Assembly: GCA_041391665.1 (NCBI GenBank)
Contig: JAWKNO010000002.1
Coordinates: 1,736,001-1,800,000, forward strand
From: Bacteroidia bacterium
GTDB taxonomy: Bacteria > Bacteroidota > Bacteroidia > J057
DNA length: 64,000 bases
Direction of reading: 5' to 3'
Shown here: in pieces, positions 34,067 to 42,458 of the stretch
Numbering within the stretch: position 1 is the stretch's first letter
Layout of the letters: each line of letters begins with the position of its first letter
Position numbers and translations under genes: made by a program
The notes under the pieces: model-generated
The model's input: only the letters and a program-made list of their open reading frames with translations
Databases searched by the model: none
What the model was told of the DNA's origin: nothing

Positions 34067-35846
34067 ATTCCTTATTCAATTTTACTACGCCTTCCTGTGT
34101 GTACATCCCAATGTTCACGCGCTGGTTGCTCTGAAAGGAGTTAAACCGGTAATCTAAATGGATGCCCTTATACATGGGAAATACCCGCAAAAATGTATCC
34201 GGCGATATCCCCAACAATGGATCGTACTGACTCAGCATCTTAAGCACGTATTTGCCCAAATCATACCCCTGAACAATATTGTCAGAAGGGGGATAATTGT
34301 ACTTTTCGCTATAAGTTTTATACAGATTCCGGTAAGCGGGATCTTCAATATCCTCAAAATGGGATGTCGTAAATACCAACCCAAATCCTTCCTTCGTTTC
34401 GCGGTCCAGCGAATTATACCTCGAACGAAAGTGCGGTGAACCCATCAGCATTACGTTTTTCCCCTCCCGCTTCAACACATTCACGATCAAACTGGCGGAT
34501 TCTTCATTCCCCATCAATGGAATATATACGCCCATCTCGGGGTCATTATCGGGAATTTTTGCCACAAGCTTTGGGATTTGACCCATCGCGGCTTCTTTAT
34601 AATCCAACGAAAGTTTTAACGTATCAATCTTCCCGCCTAACTGGATAAAGGTACTCATATAACCCTGCGCCAGACTCTCCGTGGCCTCCTGACCGTCAGT
34701 AAAAACAGCAGTACGGGTGATTCCGCGTTCATTATATGCGTATTCTGCCAGTCGCTGCCCATGTGTGTAAGCCGAAGGATGCGCAAGAAAGGTATATGAT
34801 TTATTTTCTACCAACTCCGCAGTCGCACTCATCGGCACGATCTGCAGGGTTTTGTTTTTTTCCGCCCATTCTGACAAAATACGGGACTGATTATTGTAAA
34901 TATCCCCAATGATCATCTGGGGACGCAAGTTTTCCAAGTCGCGGTAAAAAGACCGGGTCAGCATCGAATCGCTCCGGGTATCGTACAGTTTCAGATATAC
35001 TTTTTTGGCTGAAGTGGACGAAAACTCATTCACCGCCATATTAAATCCTTCATAAAATTCGAGTGAACGAAGGGTTTCCGGACTGATATTTTTATTGATT
35101 TTCCATTCGCCATCCCGCAAAAAAAGTGGCAAAAACACACCGAGTCTGATTATCTCGGGCTCAAAAACAGTGATTTTTTTGGTCGAATCAATTTTTGGGA
35201 AAATCGATTGCATATAGGGTGAATCTTTGCCGCCATTCTTCAGATAATCCCTATACATTTTTCGGGTGCTTTCGTATTCTCCGGTCTCAGAATTTCGGTA
35301 AAAAAAAGCCTCTGCCACCCGTTGTTTATTTTTTACATCTGCCTTGTTAAAGGCTTTTTCCAATTCCTGAGGCGTAAATCCCTGAAAAAGTACCTGCTCA
35401 ATTTTGTTTTGCGCATCGGCAGCCATTTTACTTGTACGGGCATTGTCTGCCAGCGAAAGTAACGTTTCATAACCCTGAAATCTGGCCACGGTATTTTTGC
35501 TGCGAAGTTTTACCAATGCCTGATGATACTGGGCTTCATCAAAATACCGTGAGCGCGGAAATTCCTCCACAATAGTAGTAAACCGCTGAGCAGCAATGTC
35601 ATCGTATTTGAGATAATAGGCCGAAAGACCGGAAAGGTAAATCGCCGCTGTAGTAGAACGGTTAAAATTGCGACTACGCACCAACTCGAATTTATCCAGC
35701 GCCTCTGCATATTTTTCATTTTGCAGGAGCCGTTTTCCCTGGGTAACTAAGGCGTCTGCTTCCGTGTCCAATGGGGTGACCACCGGTTTGAAAATTCCAC
35801 AGGAAGTAAATAAGAGCAGAGCTGCAATCAGATAAAAGCGGTTCAT
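34065..35846 (-). CDS. Lipoprotein with TPR region and periplasmic-binding-fold domain (second of a tandem pair)
   Basis: 593 residues from the ATG at 35846, chosen because it opens a lipoprotein signal (MNRFYLIAALLLFTSCG, lipobox LFTSC) and lies 4 nt after the upstream stop; a longer frame to 35936 has no signal. The N-terminal third has TPR-like helices (YAEALDKFELVRSRNF). From about residue 240 comes a type 1 periplasmic-binding fold (IRLGVFLPLFLRDGEW, YEGFNMAVNE, QIVPMSATAELV, VYIPLMGNEESAS, NIVQGYDLGKYVLKML), like branched-chain amino acid binding proteins and the LpoA-type activators of peptidoglycan synthases. No ABC permease genes adjoin, so uptake is doubtful. It is a paralogue of the preceding gene. 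Confidence 0.88.
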   Translation of the reverse strand: MNRFYLIAALLLFTSCGIFKPVVTPLDTEADALVTQGKRLLQNEKYAEALDKFELVRSRNFNRSTTAAIYLSGLSAYYLKYDDIAAQRFTTIVEEFPRSRYFDEAQYHQALVKLRSKNTVARFQGYETLLSLADNARTSKMAADAQNKIEQVLFQGFTPQELEKAFNKADVKNKQRVAEAFFYRNSETGEYESTRKMYRDYLKNGGKDSPYMQSIFPKIDSTKKITVFEPEIIRLGVFLPLFLRDGEWKINKNISPETLRSLEFYEGFNMAVNEFSSTSAKKVYLKLYDTRSDSMLTRSFYRDLENLRPQMIIGDIYNNQSRILSEWAEKNKTLQIVPMSATAELVENKSYTFLAHPSAYTHGQRLAEYAYNERGITRTAVFTDGQEATESLAQGYMSTFIQLGGKIDTLKLSLDYKEAAMGQIPKLVAKIPDNDPEMGVYIPLMGNEESASLIVNVLKREGKNVMLMGSPHFRSRYNSLDRETKEGFGLVFTTSHFEDIEDPAYRNLYKTYSEKYNYPPSDNIVQGYDLGKYVLKMLSQYDPLLGISPDTFLRVFPMYKGIHLDYRFNSFQSNQRVNIGMYTQEGVVKLNKE

Positions 35847-35850
35847 TGGA

Positions 35851-37665
35851 TTAATCTTTGGTTTGGAAGAATTCCGATAAACGGAACTTCTCCGGTTGAT
35901 TGATTTTTTGCACCATGCCATCACGAAATGCCGCAATATTTACAAATTGGTTGCTTTGGTTTTCTTTAAAGTCTATGTCAATATGCAATCCGTGGTAAAC
36001 GGGAAACTGCCGGATATATCCCGCCAGTGCCTGACCCGACCGGTAATCATACTGCTCAAACAATGCGATCAAATACATTCCCAGGTCATATCCCTGCACA
36101 CTGAAATCAGAGGGGGGCATCAGATATTCTTTCAGGTAAGACTCGAAAAATTGTATATACTCCGGATCTTTTTTGTTTTCCATATAAGAAGTGGTAAAGA
36201 TCAACTGGCTGGACTCCTTCAACTCTCTGTCCACATTTTCATAACGCTGCCACCAATGCGGCGAGCCCATGATTTTCACCTGTAAATCCATCGCACTGAT
36301 CTGGCTCAGGATAAGTCCTGCAACCTCCTGATTGCCCATGATCGGAATATAAACACCATCTACCTGTTGAAATTTGAGCGACCGTACATAGGAATATATA
36401 TCTTTTTCCACATCATTGGAAAGGGCGCTGTCCACTTCCAGCGTGATGATTTCCCCACCCAACGTATCAAAGGTCTGGGAAAATGACTTTGCAAGAATTT
36501 CGGTACTCCGCTGTCCATCTGTCCATACCGCTATCCGGTTGAGATGCAGAGAATCCCAGGCATAATAGGCCATATTACGACCGTGGGTTTCGGCAGAAGG
36601 ATGAGCGAGAAATACCTGGGTTTTGTCTTTGACGAGTTCTTCTGACGGACTCAGGGGAATGAGCTGAGGCGTACGATGCCTTTCCGCCCAGTCTCCAATG
36701 ACCTTCGACTGAGCGTTAAAAATATCCCCAACAATCAGGTCAGGCTGCAGATTTTCCAGTTCCTGCAGATAATTTTGTGTAACCACCGTATCGCGGCGGG
36801 TATCAAATACTTTCAGGTATATCTTTTTATTCCACCGCTGCTCTGCCTCTCGCAGCGCGAGTTGAAAACCTTCATAAAACTCGGTGGCAAGTTCACTTCT
36901 CGAGGGAATTTTATCTATAGCGGAAATATCATATTCGCCGAGAAACAAAGGCATAAACATTGCCAGCCGCACCACATCCCGATCTACAAATTTTACCACT
37001 TCTTCTTTTCCTAACAATCTTTGCAAAAAGGCTGATTCGGGTTCACCCGAAGCCAGGAGGTAGTTTTCATACCTTACCCGGGCTTCTTCTCGTTCCCCCC
37101 TTTCGACCAGATGATAACAGAGTGCCTCAAGAAAAACCATCCTGTATTGTTTGGGGCCGGTTTCCCATAGGCTTTCCACAAACGGAAGGGAAGATTCGTA
37201 AAACAGGTATTTACGCACGCGGTCAATGGCATCGCGAGACAGGTTGTCATCATAGGTACGAGCGGCAATTGCGAGCAGTCCTTCGATGGCGGCCCGGCTT
37301 TTACGCTCACTTCTTTCGCGAAGCAAGATGAGTGCAATATGATAACTGGATTCATCCAGGTACCGGGACTGCGGATAAATTTCAACTATCGTAGCGAAAT
37401 ACTCTCCGGCACGCCGAAAATCAGCCAACCGGAAATTGGTAAGTCCGCTAAGATAAATCGCCGCCGTCGTACTTTGGTTAAACGGACGAATTGCAGCAGC
37501 CTCAAAGACCTCCTGGGCTTTATGGTATTGCCGGGATTCCAGGTAATTTTTGCCCTGCGCAACCAGAGCGGCAGCGATTACATCTTCATCAGGTTCTTCT
37601 GGTTGGGAAAAACCCGGGCGAATGATGCAAAAAACGAATGTCAGCAATAATAGGTAACGGGACAT
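35851..37665 (-). CDS. TPR plus periplasmic-binding-fold protein (first of a tandem pair)
   Basis: 604 residues with a cleavable signal peptide (MSRYLLLLTFVFCIIRPGFS) but no lipobox, unlike its downstream paralogue. TPR-like helices occupy about 30-220 (GKNYLESRQYHKAQEVFEAA), followed by a type 1 periplasmic-binding fold (VRLAMFMPLFLGEYD, YEGFQLALREAEQ, QLIPLSPSEELV, VYIPIMGNQEVAG, SVQGYDLGMYLIALF). The pair is easily alignable throughout, pointing to tandem duplication. It lies 13 nt after guaA, so the order guaA, this gene, lipoprotein forms an operon. Possible role: regulator of an envelope enzyme rather than transport; unproven. Confidence 0.88.
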   Translation of the reverse strand: MSRYLLLLTFVFCIIRPGFSQPEEPDEDVIAAALVAQGKNYLESRQYHKAQEVFEAAAIRPFNQSTTAAIYLSGLTNFRLADFRRAGEYFATIVEIYPQSRYLDESSYHIALILLRERSERKSRAAIEGLLAIAARTYDDNLSRDAIDRVRKYLFYESSLPFVESLWETGPKQYRMVFLEALCYHLVERGEREEARVRYENYLLASGEPESAFLQRLLGKEEVVKFVDRDVVRLAMFMPLFLGEYDISAIDKIPSRSELATEFYEGFQLALREAEQRWNKKIYLKVFDTRRDTVVTQNYLQELENLQPDLIVGDIFNAQSKVIGDWAERHRTPQLIPLSPSEELVKDKTQVFLAHPSAETHGRNMAYYAWDSLHLNRIAVWTDGQRSTEILAKSFSQTFDTLGGEIITLEVDSALSNDVEKDIYSYVRSLKFQQVDGVYIPIMGNQEVAGLILSQISAMDLQVKIMGSPHWWQRYENVDRELKESSQLIFTTSYMENKKDPEYIQFFESYLKEYLMPPSDFSVQGYDLGMYLIALFEQYDYRSGQALAGYIRQFPVYHGLHIDIDFKENQSNQFVNIAAFRDGMVQKINQPEKFRLSEFFQTKD

Positions 37666-37678
37666 GGATTACGTGGGT

Positions 37679-39205
37679 TTACTCCCATTCAATAGTTGCC
37701 GGTGGTTTGGAACTGATATCATATACTACCCGGTTCACCCCCTTGACCTGGTTGATGATCCGGTTGGAAACTTCTCCCAGAAAATCATAGGGTAAACGTG
37801 ACCAGTCGGCTGTCATGCCATCACGGCTTCCGACAGCCCGCAAAGCTACTACCTGTTCATAGGTCCTTTCATCTCCCATGACACCTACAGATGCGATGGG
37901 CAACAGTACCGCAAAGGCCTGCCAAACCTCATCATACAGGTTTTTTTCCTTCAGGGCATCGATAAAAACCGCATCGACTTCCTGCAAGAGTGCCACATTT
38001 TCAGGACTTACTTCCCCGATAATGCGAATCGCCAGTCCGGGACCAGGGAAAGGATGTCGTCCTATAAACATCTCCTCAAGCCCAAGATCGCGCCCCACAT
38101 TTCTCACTTCATCCTTAAATAAATATTTTAACGGTTCGACGACCTTCATATTCATTTTTTCGGGAAGTCCACCCACATTATGGTGCGATTTGATGGTAGC
38201 GGAAGGGCCTTTCACCGAAACGCTTTCAATCACATCGGGATAAATCGTACCCTGTGCCAGCCACCCAATGCCATCGAGTTTGTGTGCTTCATCCTGAAAA
38301 ACCTCGATAAAGACCCGGCCAATGATTTTACGTTTTTGCTCAGGATCAGTAACACCCGCAAGTTCGCCCAGGAAACGGTCTTTAGCATTTACCCCGATCA
38401 CATTCAGCCCAAGTCTTTTATATTTTTCCAGGACATCCTCGAATTCATTTTTGCGGAGGATTCCATTGTCTACAAAAATACAATAGAGATTGGTGCCAAT
38501 AGCCCGGTGAATCAGGGTTGCGGCTACCGTAGAGTCAACCCCGCCGGAAAGCCCGCAGATCACCCGGTCATCGCCCAGTTGCGCTTTGAGTTCTCTAACG
38601 GTAGTATCGATAAAAGCCGAAGGCGTCCAGTCTCCCGGAATCTGGCAGATCTGATAGAGAAAATTGCGCAGAATATCCGTACCAGATTCTGAGTGTGTAA
38701 CTTCAGGGTGAAACTGAAGGGCAAATACAGGCAGATGATTGTGTTGAAAAGCTGCCACCTCCACCGACTCTGTGCTCCCGATAAGATGATAATCAGAAGG
38801 GATGCGGGTAATAGTATCTGCGTGACTCATCCAAACCTGGGAGGAAGGCGCCACTTCGTGAAACAAGGGGGAACCGTTTTGTGTCTGAAAAACAGCCCTG
38901 CCGTATTCTCGTTTGGCAGAAGTTTCTACTTTTCCGTGGTGATTACGGGCAATCAGTTGTGCCCCATAGCAGATTCCCAGCACCGGAACCTTACCGATAA
39001 TCGTGTCCAGATCCATATCCGGAGCACCTGATTCATTGACAGAACAAGGCCCGCCGGAAAGAATCACCCCTTTCAGGCCTGGGTCTATTTCTATCGAATG
39101 ATGAAAAGGAATAATCTCACAATAGACCTGTAGCTCCCGTACCCTTCTGGCAATGAGCTGTGTGTATTGCGAACCGAAATCTACAATCAGAACTTTATGA
39201 TCCAT
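37679..39205 (-). CDS. guaA: Glutamine-hydrolysing GMP synthase
   Basis: A 508-residue GuaA converting XMP, ATP and glutamine to GMP in purine synthesis. N-terminal class I amidotransferase: VLILSGGP-type loop (GVILSGGPCSV), catalytic cysteine in VLGICYGAQL, and the histidine-glutamate pair in LQFHPEVTHS. The PP-loop ATP site is GLSGGVDSTVA, and the C-terminal dimerisation domain ends in DISSKPPATIEWE. Full length. A consensus promoter sits 4 nt before the ATG. Two periplasmic-binding-fold genes follow in the same direction. Confidence 0.97.
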   Translation of the reverse strand: MDHKVLIVDFGSQYTQLIARRVRELQVYCEIIPFHHSIEIDPGLKGVILSGGPCSVNESGAPDMDLDTIIGKVPVLGICYGAQLIARNHHGKVETSAKREYGRAVFQTQNGSPLFHEVAPSSQVWMSHADTITRIPSDYHLIGSTESVEVAAFQHNHLPVFALQFHPEVTHSESGTDILRNFLYQICQIPGDWTPSAFIDTTVRELKAQLGDDRVICGLSGGVDSTVAATLIHRAIGTNLYCIFVDNGILRKNEFEDVLEKYKRLGLNVIGVNAKDRFLGELAGVTDPEQKRKIIGRVFIEVFQDEAHKLDGIGWLAQGTIYPDVIESVSVKGPSATIKSHHNVGGLPEKMNMKVVEPLKYLFKDEVRNVGRDLGLEEMFIGRHPFPGPGLAIRIIGEVSPENVALLQEVDAVFIDALKEKNLYDEVWQAFAVLLPIASVGVMGDERTYEQVVALRAVGSRDGMTADWSRLPYDFLGEVSNRIINQVKGVNRVVYDISSKPPATIEWE

Positions 39206-39209
39206 CGGC

Positions 39210-39241
39210 CAAAATTAGGATTTTTAGGATCAATCGGCAAA
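39210..39241 (-). promoter_or_regulatory. guaA promoter abutting the start codon
   Basis: On the minus strand TTTG (39241-39238), a 20-nt spacer, and TAATTTTG (39217-39210) match the Bacteroidota consensus. Only 4 nt (gccg) separate the -7 box from the guaA ATG (39205), so the expected transcription start is at or next to the start codon. Confidence 0.7.
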
Positions 39242-39278
39242 CCTGCAATAAAAAAGTAAAATCTCCGGAAAAGAATCA

Positions 39279-39309
39279 TTTGGAGGACAATAAAAAACGT
39301 GTAAACTTG
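39279..39309 (+). promoter_or_regulatory. Candidate promoter of the secreted protein gene at 39.4 kb
   Basis: TTTG at 39279-39282, a 19-nt spacer, then TAAACTTG at 39302-39309, one base from the TAnnTTTG consensus. It is suitably placed upstream of the starts at 39341/39365. Confidence 0.5.
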
Positions 39310-39364
39310 ATACATGAAAAAACGGATCACATGAATCCGCATGGAAAGTAGTCAACAAAATAAA

Positions 39365-40147
39365 ATGATGAATCGAATCTATCAAACCATTAGCTATCTG
39401 TTTTGTGTAACGATGATCCTGTCTGTAGCCCAGGCCCAAAGTCCCCTTTCAAGAGCAAAGCCTGTACTCACGCTGAAAATTCAACAATCAGGCGGCACAA
39501 ATGGAAGTAGCGTAGCCTATGACCCGTCAAAAGGCATTTACTACACCGTCATCGCGGGAAACGCCGTTTTCCCCTTCGAGGCTTTTGACAAAAAAGGAAA
39601 TCCGCAGGGAAGTGCTGAAGCGGGTTTTGACATGAGAGGTATCTGGATGAATGGAAGTACCCTTGAAGGGAATGGCCCCGGGGAATCTGGCTGGGTTACC
39701 TTTGACCTGACCAGCGCCGGTAAACCAACTGGTCAGACAAGATTAATTGTGGAAGAACAATTACAGCCTGAATGGCAATCTGTCGGTACATTTGATCCCA
39801 AAAAGAAAGAAGTGATCTACTATTCAGACGGAATCATCAGCATTTATTCACGGAAGAAACTATCCTATTCCCGTACCATCACACTCAACGGTAATTCGGA
39901 TTTTTCGACATCCAATATCAACTCAACCAGTGTCGGGTTTACCGGAAAAAAAGGTTACGAATACGCTTTGCTTGACTACAACGACTACAAAGTCCTGTAT
40001 TTCAACAAAAAAGGCAATCAAACCGGTAGCACTACCCTTCCCGCTGAAGCGAGTGTAAATGATGCTTTCCGATTTGCCTTCGCCAACAGCCTGCTCTGGC
40101 TGTACGATGTGAATACCCGTTCCTGGACAGGGTATCAGGTATTTTGA
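39365..40147 (+). CDS. Secreted protein of unknown function
   Basis: About 260 residues from the ATG at 39365, which opens a signal peptide (MMNRIYQTISYLFCVTMILS, cleavage near AQAQS); an upstream ATG at 39341 would add eight residues. The mature protein shows propeller-like beta repeats (SVAYDPSKGIYYTVIAG, VGTFDPKKKEVIYYSDG, YALLDYNDYKVLYFNKKG). No T9SS domain and no enzyme motif are seen, and I do not recognise the family. An inverted repeat (aatcaacctct at 40149, agaggttgatt at 40225) follows the stop codon. Confidence 0.75.
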   Translation: MMNRIYQTISYLFCVTMILSVAQAQSPLSRAKPVLTLKIQQSGGTNGSSVAYDPSKGIYYTVIAGNAVFPFEAFDKKGNPQGSAEAGFDMRGIWMNGSTLEGNGPGESGWVTFDLTSAGKPTGQTRLIVEEQLQPEWQSVGTFDPKKKEVIYYSDGIISIYSRKKLSYSRTITLNGNSDFSTSNINSTSVGFTGKKGYEYALLDYNDYKVLYFNKKGNQTGSTTLPAEASVNDAFRFAFANSLLWLYDVNTRSWTGYQVF

Positions 40148-40260
40148 TAATCAACCTCTTTGGAATACAATTTGCTTCATTACAAATTTTGAAGTACATT
40201 ACTTTCGAATTATCCAAATTTCAGAGAGGTTGATTCTTTCTTTTACTGCTGAATAGATAT

Positions 40261-41952
40261 ATGTGGCCCAAAAATCAGGTAGGATTGAGTAATTCTTCTC
40301 TGTTTACAGTTAGTACAGGAAGGGTTATCCTATTTATCCTCGCTCTACTTTTAGTGATTATTCGCTTTACGCAACCCACTGCAAACTCTGCAAATCTTGC
40401 CGGGCAGGTTATCAGTTTGTTCACTGTGCTGTATTGCATTTCGATTTTTACCACAAGTTATATTTATCCTTATTTTCGTGACAATCTCTACTTCTTTGTT
40501 CTGGGTGCATTTGTCCTATTTGCATTCGGATTTCTAAACCAGATTTTTATCACGGCTTTTTCCAAAAGTGTTTTATCCGGGTTTGTGGTTTATTCCCTGG
40601 TCGCGGCCTTCTATATTCGGAGGATTTCACACCTGGGGCTGTTTCAGCTTTTTATGATCAGCACGGTTACCATGATTTTTTTCCTCTTACCGGATCCCTC
40701 GCCTGAGGCAAAATCTTTTCTGTTCAGATTTTCGGGCGTACAATTGCTGGCATTTTTTATTCTAAGCTCCCGAATCAGGTCACTGGACAGGCTTGTTACT
40801 CAAGACTTGCGGTATGAAAGCCTGATTGAAAGTCTGTTTTGTGGCGTCATACAAATCGACCAAACGGGGAAAATCACGATGGTAAATGCGCAGATTTGCC
40901 GCCTTACGGGTCTTGAAAAAGATCTGTTGGTCAACAAATTATCATTTCAGGATCTGGTATTGCCGGATGACTATGCCCTGGCCGAGTCAAAAATTTCCAC
41001 CTTATTGGCCGGGCAACCCGAAAAGCTTGAGATCCGTCTCCGGCGCAAAACGGGCGAACCATTCTGGGTAAAAATCAGCGCAAGTCCTTCCATTAATCCG
41101 GAAAATGAGATTTCGGGCATTTCTATGGTGCTGGCCGACATTTCTTCAGAAAAAACAGAAAATGACCAGATGGTAAGCCATATCCGGGACATGGAGATGA
41201 CCAACCATGAGTTGATCCGGCAAAAAAATAACCTGGAAACCATGGTTCGGAAAACTACTGAAGAAATGCGTGTTCCCGCTGAATCGGTACACAGAATATC
41301 AGAAACACTGAAAACTGTAAATGGGGATGAAAATCCCATGGTTTCGTCCTGGTTGAATGAAATATCAAATCACACCCATCAACTGCTGGAAAAAATTGAA
41401 GGGATGTGGATGTTTGTCGTATCAGAAGTCGAAAAACCCATCCTGGAAGAAGTCGATACCATGGCAGTAATTGCTGATATTCGCAATAATATCGCATTCA
41501 GACTAAAAGAAAACCACGCGACCATCATTGCAAAAGAACTACCCAATATCAGGGCTGACCGAATGCAAATCACCCGGCTTTTCAGCAATCTGATTGAAAA
41601 TGCACTCAGACACAGAGGGGCCGAACCACCCGTCATTCAGATAGGTGCCTCTGTGAATGATGATAAAGAAGAATTTAACTTTTCGGTCGTAGATAATGGC
41701 CTCGGCCTCAACCGGGAAGAAAATGAAAGGGTTTTTAGTCTGTTTAGAAAAGAATATGAAAACGATATGAAGGGGATCGGCATGGGACTTCATATCTGTA
41801 AAAAAATCGTTCTCAACCACGGAGGAAGAATGTGGTTTACTTCGAACTCGGGGAAAGGCACATCATTTTTCTTTTCGATCCCCTGGACTGGCCAGACGAT
41901 AGAAAATAAATTGCCGGCAGAACAACCTGAACCCCCTGTCGAAAACCCCTGA
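40261..41952 (+). CDS. Membrane PAS histidine-kinase-like protein lacking the phospho-acceptor histidine
   Basis: 563 residues. Five or six hydrophobic segments fill residues 20-175, a PAS domain spans about 190-300 (GVIQIDQTGKITMVNAQICR), a helical linker follows, and the C-terminal ATPase domain is intact: N box LFSNLIENALRH, G1 box VVDNGLGL, G2 box GIGMGLHICKKI. The dimerisation helix has TEEMRVPA (333-340) where active kinases read SHELRTPL, so the acceptor histidine is replaced by Glu334. Autophosphorylation at the usual site is therefore impossible; it could bind ATP and act as a sensor or partner of another kinase. No response regulator adjoins. Confidence 0.88.
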   Translation: MWPKNQVGLSNSSLFTVSTGRVILFILALLLVIIRFTQPTANSANLAGQVISLFTVLYCISIFTTSYIYPYFRDNLYFFVLGAFVLFAFGFLNQIFITAFSKSVLSGFVVYSLVAAFYIRRISHLGLFQLFMISTVTMIFFLLPDPSPEAKSFLFRFSGVQLLAFFILSSRIRSLDRLVTQDLRYESLIESLFCGVIQIDQTGKITMVNAQICRLTGLEKDLLVNKLSFQDLVLPDDYALAESKISTLLAGQPEKLEIRLRRKTGEPFWVKISASPSINPENEISGISMVLADISSEKTENDQMVSHIRDMEMTNHELIRQKNNLETMVRKTTEEMRVPAESVHRISETLKTVNGDENPMVSSWLNEISNHTHQLLEKIEGMWMFVVSEVEKPILEEVDTMAVIADIRNNIAFRLKENHATIIAKELPNIRADRMQITRLFSNLIENALRHRGAEPPVIQIGASVNDDKEEFNFSVVDNGLGLNREENERVFSLFRKEYENDMKGIGMGLHICKKIVLNHGGRMWFTSNSGKGTSFFFSIPWTGQTIENKLPAEQPEPPVENP

Positions 41953-41980
41953 TCTGCGGTCAGGCAGATTCAGGAAAAAT

Positions 41981-42011
41981 TTTGCCGCACAATCGTTTTT
42001 GTCTATATTTG
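41981..42011 (+). promoter_or_regulatory. Promoter of the small membrane protein gene
   Basis: TTTG (41981-41984), a 19-nt spacer, TATATTTG (42004-42011). The ATG follows 10 nt later, so the untranslated leader would be only a few bases. Confidence 0.7.
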
Positions 42012-42021
42012 CCACGCGATT

Positions 42022-42369
42022 ATGCGATTGTATCTACGTCCATACCAATTATTCCTGATTTTTGCTGCACTCGTAGCAATGGTGTTCCTGCTTAAAATCA
42101 ATAAGCGGAGCTTCTACTTTCACTATTTCAGGGTAATTGAGGAAGTGGAATTGCGAAATTCTCAGGAAATGGGAGTTTTCCAAAAGATACAACAACTGGA
42201 AATGCCCGCCGTGAATGTGTCCGTTTCCCAATGGATATTCTTTGCGCTGTTTTCGATCGGGATTCTCTTCTTATTCCGTCTCTCCGCGCAATACACGCCG
42301 GTTTTCCCGGGCATTATCCGCCCTCCTTCCAGGTTTCACCACAACCTTGTTCCGGTAAGGGCTCCCTGA
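42022..42369 (+). CDS. Small two-span membrane protein of unknown function
   Basis: A 115-residue protein with two hydrophobic segments (about 8-25, LFLIFAALVAMVFLL; and about 70-88, WIFFALFSIGILFLF), a charged middle part, and an Arg/Pro-rich C-terminus. I do not recognise a family. A strong promoter directly upstream supports it as a real gene. secDF follows 89 nt later in the same direction. Confidence 0.65.
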   Translation: MRLYLRPYQLFLIFAALVAMVFLLKINKRSFYFHYFRVIEEVELRNSQEMGVFQKIQQLEMPAVNVSVSQWIFFALFSIGILFLFRLSAQYTPVFPGIIRPPSRFHHNLVPVRAP

Positions 42370-42400
42370 TTACAATTCTCAACATCCGTTTTCTATCACT

Positions 42401-42423
42401 TTGAAGCAGGATTCCCGCTTCAA
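42401..42423 (+). other. Hairpin between the small membrane protein gene and secDF
   Basis: ttgaagc (42401-42407) and gcttcaa (42417-42423) pair perfectly around a 9-nt loop with further gg/cc pairing. No clear T-run follows, so it may be a weak terminator or a leader structure in the secDF message. Confidence 0.4.
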
Positions 42424-42458
42424 CAAGTCTATTATATTATTTACAAACTTAAATTTAA

